The position numbers were made by a program, and so were the translations under genes. The notes under the pieces are model-generated. The model did not search any database and was not told where the DNA came from. It was given only the letters and a program-made list of their open reading frames with translations. Below, one piece after another: positions 1 to 11,984 of a DNA stretch of 64,000 bases (its first letter is position 1; each line of letters starts with the position of its first letter). This DNA comes from Sorex araneus (lineage: Eukaryota > Chordata > Mammalia > Eulipotyphla > Soricidae): the NCBI RefSeq assembly GCF_027595985.1, contig NC_073306.1, positions 189,166,500-189,230,499 on the forward strand, in the 5' to 3' direction.

Positions 1-1099
1 GTTGAAATATAAAGTTCTAAGATAGCTTAAATGCAGAGGCATAATAAAATGAACATCTATGCATTATTACCAACTTAATTATTTATTATGTATTCTTTTT
101 CCTATTTTTTGACATTTTAGTATAAATTCTAATCTTTTCTTCAATGAATATTTAATATGTATGCATAAGTGATAGTGACACTTTTAAAAAATATTCAAAA
201 TAAAATGATTATGCCTCATAATTAATTATTCCTAATATCTAAGATATTTAGTCATCTTCATTTTATTCTCTGCCTCTGTAAAGAGCCCCAATAGGTACAG
301 ATGTTGTGATTCATTATGTTATAATTTATTAATTTAATAATCTTTTTAAATTTAAAAATATATTGTAATTAAGGTAATGTATTTTCAATGGGGGTGACAT
401 TTATGGTCTTGATGCACACAATTCCTTACCTTGCCACTGCACAAAATAGTGAGAATAGTAGTGTAAACCCCAATGTACAAATCATTTAGCTCCAATAATG
501 AGTAAGTTGTACTCAAATTTAATTTATTCATGCCGCTACATTCATACTCCCCTACAGTGAACATTTTGCAGCCATACCCAGAATCATAGCATTCTTAATA
601 TGTAAATATTATAGCATTTATACTTCCAGTTTAGTTTATTATAATTTTTATTAAATTAGCATTTCTGGGAGAAAATGCTTGGTGGTTTTCCCTTTGAGGA
701 GAGAGACTTCCACTTTTTCTTCCCTTTCAGGAAGATGCTTCACTCACCTGTGATTGATAGTCTGTAGTTGTGAGTTCTTCCGATTTGGCCTCTCCCCCCA
801 GAGAACTGTCACTCTGACCAGGACTGGAGGTGGGGGGAGGGGGGTGTGGGAGGGATCTGAGGGCTCCTTCCTCAGCCTTCAGGGCTCTGCTGCACTAGTT
901 CCTCCTTGAAGGCTCTTAAAGCTGAGAAAGCTGAAGTGTCAACCTTGTTCTGTTTCCTATATTTGAAAAATTGTGATCTCTATCCTCTGCTCTTACTGCC
1001 TCCTTCTTACATTCATTGGTTTCTTTTTATCCATTTTCTTTTATTTTAGAGAAGTAATTTTAAAAAGTAGTGATGAGTACCTGTTCTAGCCACTTCCAT
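1..1099. other. Non-coding DNA, no recognised repeat
   Basis: AT-rich sequence with no convincing gene, RNA gene or recognised interspersed repeat. The part at about 690-960 is clearly more GC-rich, and at 824-857 it has a run of G-tracts that could form a G-quadruplex. I could not assign that part to a family. Confidence 0.5.
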
Positions 1100-1231
1100 G
1101 GGCCAGACAGATAGTGCAGGGATTAAAGCACACCTTGCATGTGGCCGACCCAAATTTAATTCCTAGTACACCTCTGGTCTTCAGAGCCAAGAGTCAGCCC
1201 TGGGAACTGCCAGGTATGGCCCCAAAACATA
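1100..1231 (+). mobile_element. Type A SINE, old and diverged
   Basis: Starts GGGCCAGACAGATAGTGCAG, followed by a degraded tRNA-like head (CTTGCATGTGGCCGACCC) and the end of the type A body (AGTCAGCCCTGGGAACTGCC). Heavily mutated, so an old copy. Confidence 0.7.
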
Positions 1232-1851
1232 GCAAGCAATTAATCTGTCATTTTTGCAGGCCCCCTTTCTAAAATTCTGAACACATATAGAAGGCAAAAA
1301 CAAAATGAAACAAAACACAAAAAGACCCAGAACAACAAAAAAGACAAGAAAGGAGGAAGAGGAGGAGGGAGAAAAGAGGGGGTGAGGTTGCACTTACAGG
1401 GTGCTGCTGTAGTTTTCCCATTGTGAATACAACATGTACTAAGTCAGGACTTGAATTTCATTTCTGGGCCTCAGGTGATATGTGACTCTAGGTGGGCTTC
1501 AATGGGAGAGAAAGAACAATATTTTTCATAAAATGACATTGGTACTCTTTAGCTCGATATATTGAATAGTTACTAGACGATGAATCCTCAGAGGAATTTT
1601 TACCTTTCAACTTGGATAACTTCCATGATCTGGTTCCATTTTATTAAACAGAGGTTAACATTTCTTTTGAATATAATAAAGAGAAGAATGAAGGAACTTA
1701 TGTATCCATCATAGTTGATTGTGTCCAAAGAGCTTTCTGTTGAGTCATCAACTGAAATTTGGGTCTTGCAAAATATCATTCATTCATTTATTCACTTTAT
1801 TTATTTATTTTTATTTTTTATTGATAGCACTCAGGACCTTTAGATTTTGAG

Positions 1852-2097
1852 TGCTGGAGCGATAGCACAGTGGGTATGGTGTTTGTCTTACACGTGGCCG
1901 ACCAGGGTTCAATTCCTCTGTCCCTCTCGGAAAGCCCAGCAAGCTACCAAGAATATCTCCCCCACACAGCAGAGCCTGGTAAGCTACCCATAGCGTATTT
2001 GATACGCCAAAAACAGTAACAAGTCTCGCAATGGAGACGCTATTGGTGCCCGCTCAAGCAAATTGATTAACAATGGGATGACAGTGACAGTGACAGT
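1852..2097 (+). mobile_element. Type B SINE
   Basis: tRNA-like head with A-box-like TAGCACAGTGG and B-box GGTTCAATTCC. The type B body follows (AGCCCAGCAAGCTACC, AGAGCCTGGTAAGCTACC, GTCTCGCAATGGAGACG), ending in CAGTGACAGTGACAG with no poly(A). Confidence 0.92.
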
Positions 2098-2806
2098 AAT
2101 ATGGCTTAAAATATTTAGATATGTGTCTTTACATTTCAAACTGAATTGATAATATTCATAGCAAATAATCCTTTAAACAAGTAAAGCCTCAATGAAAACA
2201 ACAGCAATTTTTAAAAATGAGTATCTACTAATGAAATGAAAATAGATAGGAACAACTAAGTATTAGGCAGCAAATTTTTATAATCTTGGTAATAAGGCGA
2301 AAGGATTATATTAAAAAAATTTTGTCTTATTTGCAAATTTGCAAACTCACCAAATAGCAAGTGAGAATGTATGACAAGCATTTCTTCTCTATGTTTATAT
2401 AATATTATAAGTTCAATAATACTACTACATGGTATGACTTGATATAATCTGTTATTTGCAGCTGCTAAATATCTGAATAAAATCAGCCTTACAAAAATTT
2501 ATGATTATATAGTATTTTAAATTCAACAATATCACTATATGGTATGATTTGATGCAATCTGTTATTTGCAGCCACTAATCTTTCTGAATAAGATAAGTCT
2601 TGAAAAAAAACGTACATTTTTCTGTGTCACACAACAACATTCTGGCAGTTTACATATTAAATATACCAAGTACTTATTTTATGATCAGAATTGGGATATG
2701 CAGTGGTTACCCAGTGAAAAGTGTAATCCGTGGGTGTCCAACACATCAAAAAGAGGTATTCTAGGAAACATTTGCATTTTTGCATCATAAGAAAAATAGT
2801 GAGGAG

Positions 2807-2979
2807 TGTCTGGAGCCATAGCACAATGAGTAAGGCATTTGCCATTTGTGTGCTGACCGGGTTCAATTCTCAGCATCCCATATGGTCCCCCAAGGACCAC
2901 CAGGAGTAATTCCTGAGTGCATGAACCAGGGGTGACCCCTGTGCATCCCCAGGTGTGACCCAAAAAGCAAAAAAAAGAA
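2807..2979 (+). mobile_element. Type A SINE with TSD
   Basis: Head GTCTGGAGCCATAGCAC, body CATCCCATATGGTCCCC and GTAATTCCTGAGTGCATG, and an A-rich tail. Flanked by an approximate 17 bp duplication (2789-2805 and 2985-3001, two mismatches), which supports retroposition. Confidence 0.9.
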
Positions 2980-3130
2980 GAAAAAAGAAAAGTAGTGATG
3001 ATATGGATGCATGTATTATCTGCATTTAGAAATTAGAAAAATCCAATAACGGAGTAAAAGGAAGAGTTTAAATGAAGACTTACAGGAGATGAGAAAAGTA
3101 AGATAAATTCTAAGATATAAAGACCTTAGA

Positions 3131-3295
3131 GGGGCTATAGCAATGGTGCAGAAGGTAAGGCGTTTGCCTTGCATGTGCCTGACCCAGATTCAATCCCAGC
3201 AACCAAAATGGTCCTCCGAGCACTGCTAGGAGTTACTTCTGAGTGCAGCGCCGGGAGTAACTCATGAACTTTGACAGATATGGCCTTAAAAAAAA
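3131..3295 (+). mobile_element. Type A SINE
   Basis: GGGGCTATAGCAATGGTGCA head, CGTTTGCCTTGCATG, then a diverged body with GTTACTTCTGAGTGCAG and a short A tail. Confidence 0.85.
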
Positions 3296-4449
3296 TTGAT
3301 AGTTAAAAAAGACTTTGTAAGATAGAAATGAACTAAAGAAAGCTTTAATTCTATGTAGCTTCACTTATGTACAAATTGAAATGAATCTGGAAGTTGAAAA
3401 TCCATAAATAATGTTTAATATCATATAACATGACAGAGTAGGTTTAAAAGACATATGTATTTTTATTTGAAATTAAAGACAAACTGAAGTATTGTGTGAA
3501 ATCTTAAAAGATAGATTTTTTTTAATCATTGAACTCATGATTGCCATTTTTTTTTGTCCAATAAAACTTTTAATCATTAGAGTTGTCTTTATGCAAAACT
3601 TGTTTAACAGACTAACTCTTAGAAATATATATACTCACATTCAGTCACCAAGTAACTTTTTTGGAGATAGTATTTATATATAATTGATGCTACTCTCTTG
3701 AGTAATTAATGTTTATGTATTTCAGCACACCTATATCCTTTGTTAGTTCGTTAGCATCCTACTGAGCATTATGCTGCAAAACTCAGACTTTTGTGCTTTT
3801 AGAAAGGGATCATTGTCTCAAAACTCACTTTAATTTATAGTGACATTTTGTCCTCTTAAAAGGCTTCTGAAGTGTTCCTCTCATCAGAGCAACCAAAAAT
3901 GATGCTAGAGTGACAGTGAACTGAGATCACCCTGAAGTGCATTAGGAAGAGGGAATGTACTAGCTTTTTTGTGTAATCAGCTCTGGGAACAACAACGTGT
4001 GTCCTGATTGGATCTTATTCATAGAAATTAAAAAAGAAGTAATGGAATGTTAGTATAGTCTTGGACATAAAAAAATCTCTGACTGAAACTCCAAACTGAA
4101 TGAAATTACGATTCTCAGTCTCATGTTTGGTTTTTAGTTTTACTTCAACTTACTGAAAAACTAACTTTAATTTCTAGTTTATATGTTACATACAGATACT
4201 TTTTGATGTGAATTTGTGCTTATATGTGTTATCTTTGTTTTTATATTTTGCCACATTTTGGTTATTATTGTAGTTTAAGTAACATGTTTATAATGGTTCT
4301 AACATTGCTATGTTAATGTACCATGTTAAAGTGTCCAATATCTTCCATCAATGTCCTTATGTTAATTCTTTGGCAATTTAATTATCTCAGTTTTGAGGTT
4401 CAGGGCTAAGAAATTGTCTTTGTTCAGCATTATCTCTTTTTCTGTTTTA
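3296..4449. other. AT-rich DNA, nothing recognised
   Basis: No gene, RNA gene or recognisable repeat seen on either strand apart from short homopolymer runs. Confidence 0.4.
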
Positions 4450-4740
4450 TAACCCTATATAACACAAGTGAGTAAAATCATCCAGCATTTTTTTTTTCCC
4501 ACTGACCTATTTTGATTAACATGATACCTTCCAATTCCATTTCATCATGTCAGACAGCTGCCTAGAATTCCTTTGTGTGTATGTACCACCTTATTTAGTC
4601 GTCTGTTGTTGGGTATCTAGATGTGTTCATATTCTACCTTAGCTGCTGAATACAGCAGTGGACATGGACATGCATATATCTTTTCAAATTTATGCTTTGT
4701 GTAATATGGAAACTATTCTTACTTTTTTTTTACTTTTTAA

Positions 4741-4905
4741 TTTTTTTTTGTATCACACCTGGCAATGCACAGGGCTTACTCCTGGCTCTGCACTCAGGAA
4801 TTACCCCGACGGTGCTCAGGGGACCATATGGGATGCTGGGAATCGAACCCAGGTCGGCCACATGCAAGGCAAACTCGCTACCTGCTGTGCTATTGCTCCA
4901 GCCCC
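4741..4905 (-). mobile_element. Type A SINE with TSD
   Basis: Antisense copy: T-rich start, TCACACCTGGCAATGCACAG, GACCATATGGGATGCTGG, then GTGCTATTGCTCCAGCCCC. The sequence ACTATTCTTACTTTTT flanks both sides (4712-4727 and 4906-4922). It inserted into the ancient L1 around it. Confidence 0.93.
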
Positions 4906-5367
4906 ACTATTCTTACTTTTTTCTGAGGAATTTTGGTCCAAGCTGAAGCAGGTAACATACCACTAACAGTGACTGAAGGTCCCTTTTCAACGTATCACTG
5001 ACAACACTAGTTGTTTCTGGTCTTTTTGATGTATGTTATCATGGGTTAAAAATTATTTTCCATTGTGATTTTGATGTAGATTCCTTGATAACTAGTGATG
5101 AACACTTCCTCAAAAACCTAATGGATGTCTATATGTTCTTTTCAGGGATTGCCTATTAATTTTCTGTCCCCACTTTTGAAGGCTATTGGACTTTCTTATT
5201 ATTCAACTTTGTGTACACTTTATGTATCTTATATATTGGCTCTTGATGTGATGTATGTTATGTGAAAATTTTCTTACATTTGTCTGGATGTTTTTTGACA
5301 TAATCCTGAGTTTCACTGACCATGGAAAATCTTTGGACTTTCTCATGCAGCCCATTTTTTTTGTCTT

Positions 5368-5560
5368 TAAAAATAAAATCATGGAATCACTGTGATTTAC
5401 AAAGTTCTTCATAGTTAAGGTTTAGATATAGAATATTCTAGCATCCATCCCACCACCAATGTTCACTTCCTTCTACGAATACTCTCAAGTTCTCTCATAT
5501 ACCGCTCCCCTGACCCCACCCTAGCCTGCCATGTTGATTGGCACCTTTAAAGTTTGGCTT
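5368..5560 (-). mobile_element. Younger L1 3' end, diverged
   Basis: Plus-strand reading AATCACTGTGATTTACAAAG followed by ATCCATCCCACCACCAATGT matches, inverted, the 3' terminal segment seen elsewhere in the window (a GTGATTCAATAAA end preceded by GGTGAAGGGATGGGTGTT). It appears nested in the older L1. Confidence 0.55.
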
Positions 5561-6290
5561 TTAAAATTTGGGTCTCATTATTTTGGTGTTGTCGACTCCG
5601 TGATTTGGATATAGTTTAGTTTCATTTTATTTTTTCTTTTCTTCGAATGAGGCACCCAATTTTCCCAAAACCATTTGCTAAACAGTTTTGCTTTTTCCAG
5701 TTCATGCACACTGCTCCTTTATAATAGGTTATCTGCAGATATAGGGGGTTATCTATATTCTCAATTCTATTTCATTGACATGAGTGCTTGTCTTATGCCA
5801 GAATTTCCATTTTAACCATTATACCTTACTAGTACATTTGATATCAGAAAATGCAATTTCTCCATTTCCCCCTCAAAATTGCTTTGATTCTGTAGGAAGT
5901 TGAGGGTGTTGAAAACAACGTAGATAATCAATCCACAGAGTATAAGAAAATATAAATTTATATTGAGTGGTAAATTCTAGACTATAGATTAATATTCAAG
6001 TATTAGGTTTTAGTTTGCTACAGAAATTTGCTACTCAGACTTTTTATGCATAACATATAATGAGAAATTAATGGGACATTTCAATTTTCAATTAAAATCT
6101 ATTTAAGCTCATTAGTTGCTGCACAATATTAATGCAAAATTATAGAATTATAATTATTATAACATTAATTTAATATTAACTATTATTATAGTAACTTCCA
6201 ACCTAATAACAAAATATTAAGTTTTTAATTACACTTATTTTGTAATTTTACTCTTAGAGAATTATTCTCATCTATTTTATTTTATTTTAG

Positions 6291-6448
6291 TGTTTTGACC
6301 ACACCCAGCAGTTCTCAGGGCTTACTCTTGACTCTGTGCTCAGGGATTACTCCTCTCAGGACCTAAGGAATTTATGGTGGTACCAGATGAGATTGAACCT
6401 GGCTGAATGCAAAGCAGGTCACCAACCCACTGTACCATCTCTAAGCTC
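6291..6448 (-). mobile_element. Type A SINE, diverged
   Basis: Inverted type A landmarks: GACCACACCCAGCAGTTCTC, CAGGGCTTACTCTTGACTCT, and a decayed head ending ACTGTACCATCTCTAAGCTC. Confidence 0.75.
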
Positions 6449-7481
6449 ACAATTACTTTCTACTAATTTTTGTGTGAATATATTATTGAAACTGAGAAGT
6501 CAGTAAAATAAAATAATTATGTCTTTTTCTTACTTTCCTTTTCTTCCCTGTTTGTAATCTTAAATTATTTTTACAGCAATGATATTTTTGAACTTCCTTT
6601 TTCTTATTACAAAAAATCGTATCTCCTAATTTCTTATTAATTTAACTCCTAATACATTTTTCCATGTTCCTCAAATTATACTTTGCTTTCATAATCTTGA
6701 TATTTTCCCTTAGCACTTTCTACACTGAAAGCTAGGATATAATTTCTGTTTCCTTCTGTTGCTCTTGAATTTTATTTGCATATGTTTAGCTGCACTGTTT
6801 TGCAAGTATTTAACTTTTAGTCTTTTAAAAATGAGTTCTTTAAGTCTGAAAAATGTATTCGTGTTCTTCAGATGGCTTTTTAAAAAATCTGTATTGGAGA
6901 GAATTTTTATGTGGACTTGGAAATAACACAAATTTTGTCTTCAGTTCATAGCTTCTAACTCTGTGCTATTCAAAATGTTAACCACTAGTCACATATGACT
7001 GAAATAAAAAAAAGTTAAATAGAAGTACAATTGACATTTATGCAATATATATTAGCATATGAGATTTGTGCTAGTAGAATAAAATATTACATTTTATTGA
7101 TACTACAAAAACTGAAATATACCATTAATAGCTATTGATCTTATAATAATACACATTTTGATAATTAGATAAATATAGCAATTTTATAAAGTTTTCCTCC
7201 AATTTAATTTTTAAATCTGGTGCTTATCATTTTAAAAACTTTTCATGCGACTCACATGATGTGACTTTCAGACAATGCTGTGAAAAAAACTCAGCCTTTT
7301 TTTTAAAAAGATGACCATTATAATATAAATTTAGTAGTAATACTAATAAATAGAACAATGAAAAGCAATACTATTTTCAGTATCATGTATTTTGTAAATT
7401 TTATAATTATATCCAAATTTCAAAAACCGTTTTGCTAACAAAGTATAGATGCCTTTTTTATAATCCAAATGTCAGTTATGA
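6449..7481. other. AT-rich DNA, nothing recognised
   Basis: No supported gene or repeat call on either strand. Confidence 0.4.
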
Positions 7482-7659
7482 TTTTTTTTTTGCATTTTTT
7501 TGGTCACACCCGGCGATGCACAGGGGTCACTCCTGGCTCATGCACTCAGGAATTACTCCTGGCGGTAATCGGTGGACCATATGGGATGCTGGGATTCGAA
7601 CCCGGGTCGGCCACGTGCAAGGCAAATGCCCTATCCGCTGTGCTATCACTCCAGCCCCC
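7482..7659 (-). mobile_element. Type A SINE with TSD
   Basis: Near-complete antisense copy: GGTCACACCCGGCGATGCAC, GACCATATGGGATGCTGG, GAACCCGGGTCGGCCACG, TATCACTCCAGCCCC. TCAGTTATGA occurs immediately before (7472-7481) and after (7660-7669). Confidence 0.95.
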
Positions 7660-7690
7660 TCAGTTATGAATTTTTTAAAGTGAATAATTA

Positions 7691-8087
7691 CCCTTCCTTC
7701 CTTCCTTCCTTCCTTCCTCCTTCCTTCCTTCCTCCTTCCTTCCTTCCTTCCTTCCTTCCTTCCTTCCTTCCTTCCTTCCTTCCTTCCTTCCTTCCTTCCT
7801 TCCTTCCTTCTTTCTTTCTTTCTGTCTTTCTTTCTTTATTTATTTTTTCCTTCCTTCCTTCCTTCCTTCCTTCCTTCCTTCCTTCCTTCCTTCCTTCCTT
7901 CCTTCCTTCCTTCCTTCCTTCCTTCCTTCCTCCTTCCTCCTTCCTCCTTCCTTCCTGTCTTCCTCCTTCCTTCCTTCCTTCCTTCCTTCCTTCCTTCCTT
8001 CCTTCCTTCCTTCCTTCCTTCCTTCCTTCCTTCCTTCCTTCCTCCTTCCTTCCTTCCTTCCTCCTTCCTTCCTTTCTTCCTTTCTTC

Positions 8088-8170
<83 letters not shown>

Positions 8171-8274
8171 TTTTCTGCCTTCCTTCCTCCTTCCTTCCTT
8201 TCTTCCTTCCTCCTTCCTTCTTTCCTTCCTTCCTTCCTTCCTTCCTTCCTTCCTTTCTTTCTTTCTTTCTTTCT

Positions 8275-8366
<92 letters not shown>

Positions 8367-8437
8367 TTTTCTGCCTTCCTTCCTTCCTCCTTCCTTCCTT
8401 CCTTCCTTCCTTCCTTCCTTCCTTCCTTCCTTCCTTC

Positions 8438-8476
<39 letters not shown>

Positions 8477-8484
8477 TTCTTTCT
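7691..8484. repeat. (CCTT)n / (CTTT)n tract, ~790 bp
   Basis: Almost pure alternating blocks of CCTT and CTTT tetranucleotides with rare interruptions (for example CTGCC near 8176 and 8372). All pyrimidine on the plus strand and all purine on the minus strand. Long open frames on both strands here are artefacts of the period-4 repeat (runs of Leu/Pro/Ser/Phe or Lys/Arg/Gly/Glu). Confidence 0.98.
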
Positions 8485-8487
8485 GCA

Positions 8488-8622
8488 GTACTCAGGATCT
8501 GTGATAGCTTATAATCATAACTTGGAGAATTAATCACTCCTGGTAGTACTTAGGAGGCCAGGTAAAGCTAGGGATTCAAAAATTGGCCTTCTGCACGCAA
8601 AGTTCTAGACTATTGAACATCA
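8488..8622 (-). mobile_element. Probable very old type A-like SINE
   Basis: Weak inverted type A order: AGTACTCAGGATCTG, CACTCCTGGTAGTACTTAGG, GGGATTCAAAAATTGGCC, TGCACGCAAAG. Its T-rich 5' side abuts the CTTT tract, so the tract may have grown from this SINE's A-rich tail. Confidence 0.4.
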
Positions 8623-8980
8623 TTCTTATTGCTATTAAGAAATTATTATGTGGAAATTTAAAGTACATAAAGACAGAAAGAAAATGTAGATGGATAAATT
8701 GAAAGTAATAATTATATGCACAAATTTCCAAACATACTTATTTGCCAAGCCAGATTATTTTTTAGATACTAAATAAAAACATTAGAGTGAAAACCCCTGA
8801 AATCTTTATTAGCCATGACTTACATATTTAGGTTTTCAAGTAACTAAGAGCTATATTTAAATCCACATGTAGCATTTTTTAAAAAGGGAAATTATTTGGA
8901 AAGTCTTAAATCTCCTAGACTTGTTCAATTTTCCAAATGTCTTTGAGAAAGACCTGGCAAACTTTATTTACAGAATTTTC

Positions 8981-8984
<4 letters not shown>

Positions 8985-9023
<39 letters not shown>
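8985..9023. repeat. (CT)n microsatellite
   Basis: About 19 uninterrupted CT units. Confidence 0.97.
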
Positions 9024-9025
<2 letters not shown>

Positions 9026-9685
9026 GTGCGTGCACACAAACATACACAAACAGAAAACACATACATTTGTGTACAAAAAAAATTTGAAGATAAGGCTAAT
9101 AGTTTACTCATGAACCAAGGGTATGTGTATTTAGAGTATCAGATAATATAGACATTTGTTTCTGGGCACAGTAGCAGGCATCATTCACTGAAGGCCATTA
9201 GAGTACAAGTTCCCTAAATCTGAATGATAATAACGATGGCATAAGACTGTTTTATTTGCAGCACCCATATTGACTAATGCATGTTGCCCCATGGGAGTTC
9301 ATGGGCAAAAGGAAATAGACCTCTTTTGAAGATGGAAATTAGAACTATGAGTAATCACACACTTTTCCTCTCTGACTCAGGAGTCTGCTATCTTCCACCT
9401 CCATTCATGAAATTGTGACAGGACCCAATTTGTTGCTGAAGTAACTACTCTCTAGTCTATTTGACTATTCTCATAATTAAAATGCCAGGAGAGGTAGATT
9501 AACAAGAGGAAAAAACCCCTATTTTTGTAAAAACGGAAACCAAGCAAAGACATGTGGTTCCCTGTCCAAAAGTCAGACAATTGGAGCTTATACAAAATAC
9601 ATTTTTCTTTTAATTCATAAACAAGACATATGTTCCCATTTCTTCATGTCATCTTTTATTTCTTTGAAGTGTAATTTAGTTTTCA
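9024..9685. other. Unique DNA, nothing recognised
   Basis: No supported gene or repeat on either strand. Confidence 0.4.
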
Positions 9686-9939
9686 CTACTGAGCAAAAGC
9701 ACAATGGGTAGGGCATTTGCCTTGCATATGGCCAACCTGGGTTCGATTCCTTTATCCCTCGTGGAGAGCCCAGTAAGCTACGAAGAGTATCTCGTCCCCA
9801 CGGCAGAACCTGGCAAGCTACCTGTGGCATATTCGATGTGCCAAAAACAGTAACAACAAGTCTTACAATGGAGATGTTACTGGTGCCCCTTTGAGCAAAT
9901 TGATGAAAAACGTGATGACAGTGCTATAGTGCTACAGTA
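9686..9939 (+). mobile_element. Type B SINE
   Basis: Head GAGCAAAAGCACAATGGG, B box GGTTCGATTCC, body GAGAGCCCAGTAAGCTACG and AACAACAAGTCTTACAATGG, and tail GTGCTATAGTGCTACAGTA with no poly(A). Confidence 0.92.
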
Positions 9940-10097
9940 GAGGTCTTTCATCTCCTTTGATTATTAGAATATTCTTGACATTATCATATATGCTATTGAT
10001 TTTTAAAATTTTATTTTTCTGCATCATTATTTACATGGACATTTTCAATAGATTCCTGTGCATTGATATTGCATTCTATATTTTACTCTATAGGTTT

Positions 10098-10341
10098 CTG
10101 TATCACTTTATCACTCTCATCCCATTGCTCATAGATCTGTTCGAGTGGGCACATCTCTCATTGAGAGACTTATTGTTACTGTTTTTGGCATCTCCAATAT
10201 GCACGGGTAGCTTGCCAGACTCTGTCTTGGGCTCGATATTCTCGGTAGCTTGCCCGGCTCTCTGAGAGGGGCAGAGGAATCGAATTCGGGTCAGCCGCGT
10301 GAAAGGTGAAGGCCCAACCGCTGTGCTATCACTCCAGCCCC
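10098..10341 (-). mobile_element. Type B SINE with TSD
   Basis: Antisense type B copy: TATCACTTTATCACTCTCATCC tail region (shown in part), GCTTGCCAGACTCTGTC, and a head ending TGCTATCACTCCAGCCC. CTCTATAGGTTT occurs at 10086-10097 and 10342-10353, a perfect 12 bp duplication. Confidence 0.95.
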
Positions 10342-10379
10342 CTCTATAGGTTTTTCGTTTTTAAAAGTTTTCTGTTAAA

Positions 10380-10556
10380 GGGGCCGGAGTGATAATACAG
10401 TAGGTAGTGGTGAATACCTTGCACACGCTGACCCAGGTTTGATCTCTGGCATCCCAAGTGGTTCCCCGAGCCAGCCAGAACTGGTTCCAGAGTGCAGAGC
10501 TAGAAAAGCCCTGAGCACCAGTGGGTGTGACTTCCCACCAAAAAAAATTAAAAAAG
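10380..10556 (+). mobile_element. Type A SINE
   Basis: GGGGCCGGAGTGATAATACAG head, GGCATCCCAAGTGGTTCCC body, GAGTGCAGAGCTAG, and an A-rich tail with AAAAAAAATTAAAAAAG. Confidence 0.9.
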
Positions 10557-11555
10557 AATAAAATGTTTTCTTTAAAGAGTAAACATATTTGTCATCTATG
10601 GGCTTTGCTTTGTTTTTTTTGTTTGTTTGTTTGAATAGACATTCTCACTTATTTGCTGTGGAAAGAATTTATAATATTACATTAAATAGTAGCAGAGAAA
10701 GTGAATATCTTTGTCTTATGCTTGATCTTAGAGAAAAAGCTTTTGGTTTTCTCCGAGTGGTAACTGTGGGTTTGTTATATATTTCCTTTACAGCACTCAG
10801 AGTTCCTTTGCTTCAATTTCCATTTTGTTAAATTTTTTCACAATAATTGAATGTTAAATTCTGTCAGAACTTTTTGTACATCTATAATTATATTCTTTTT
10901 ATCTTTCCCTTAGTAATGTGGTATATTACACTAGTTTATTTGTATATATTTGATCATTCTTGCATCCCTGGAGCAAATCTCAGTCAATTATGGTCTATAA
11001 CATTTAATATATTGCTATATTTGACTCTCTAGGAGCTTATTCAGGATCTCTGCCTCCAGGTCCAGCAACTGTTAATCTAAGATTTTCTCTTTTTTTAGTA
11101 TACCACTGTCAGCTTTCACTGTAAAAGTAATGTTTATCTCACAGAAATTGCCTAGGTGGGTTCCTGGTTCTTTTACATTGAGAAATGTTTAAGGAGAATG
11201 GGTAGAAGTTTATTTTGAAGGATTGAACAAACTTACTAAGATAATCAATCATAAATTCTGCTATTCATGAGATTTTTTAAAATTTTGTCTTGACTTTCTT
11301 AATAGTAATAAATCTATTCAAGTTTATATTTCCTTGCTACTTAGTCTTGGAAAGCTGTAAGACTTTAAAAATTTGTTGATTTTTCTAGATTTTTCAAGTC
11401 ATTTGCACAAAGTTTTTTCATAATGTGTTATTTTTATTTCTGAGGTAATTATTGTAAATTTTTTCTCTTTAATTCTTTCGTTTTGCCATGGTTACTTTCT
11501 GATTTTACTTCCACACTGTAGTGAATGAACTTCCCATATTTCATTTTTTCTTAAC

Positions 11556-11640
11556 TTTAACTTTTTTTAATTGAGTTACCATGAGACACATAATTACAAA
11601 GCTGTTCATGAACAGGTTTCAGTCATACAATGATCCAACA
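11556..11640 (-). mobile_element. Short L1 3' end
   Basis: Reads TTAATTGAGTTACCATGAGA then ACAAAGCTGTTCATGAACAG, TTTCAGTCATACAATGATCC, AACACTCATCC. This is the inverted 3' tip of the younger L1 seen at 25750-25935. It lies inside the ancient L1. Confidence 0.65.
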
Positions 11641-11648
11641 CTCATCCT

Positions 11649-11821
11649 TTTTTTTTTTTCTTTTTGGGTCACAACCGGTGATGCACAGGGGTTACTCCTG
11701 GCTCATGAACTCAGGAATTACTCCTGGCGGTGATCGGGGGACCATATGGGATGCTGGGAATCGAACCCGGGTCAGCTGCGTGCAAGGCAAATGCCCTACC
11801 TGCTGTGCTATCGCTCCAGCC
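11649..11821 (-). mobile_element. Type A SINE with TSD
   Basis: Antisense copy with GATGCACAGGGGTTACTCC, GACCATATGGGATGCTGG, ATCGAACCCGGGTCAGC and TGCTATCGCTCCAGCCC. CTCATCCT-like duplications flank it (11641 and 11822). Confidence 0.95.
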
Positions 11822-11984
11822 CTCATCCTCTTTTTTAATTTTTGACCTGACTTATTATTTATCTCTTTGTGTATGTCAAGTCAGAGGTTTTTCCATCTTA
11901 TTCTTTCAAGATACCAACTCTTGATTTTATTGATCTTTGTAATATGCTTTAGATTTCCATATCATTTATATTTCCACATATATC

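Larger units (their letters stand above)
4450..5905 (-). mobile_element. Ancient L1 3' half, interrupted
   Basis: Read on the minus strand this follows the order of an ancient mammalian L1 from late ORF2 into the 3' UTR. Landmarks on the plus strand include TTGTTGGGTATCTAGATGTG, GACATGCATATATCTTTTC, GTCTTTTTGATGTATGT and, near 5865, CTCAAAATTGCTTTGATTCT. It is interrupted by a type A SINE (4741-4905) and a younger L1 3' end (about 5368-5560). All frames are broken. Confidence 0.72.

Noticed and set aside
7572..8504. 310-codon open frame (and a 233-codon one on the other strand)
   Set aside because: Produced entirely by the CCTT/CTTT repeat; protein is low-complexity Leu/Pro/Ser/Phe or Lys/Arg/Gly/Glu, and its start lies inside a SINE.
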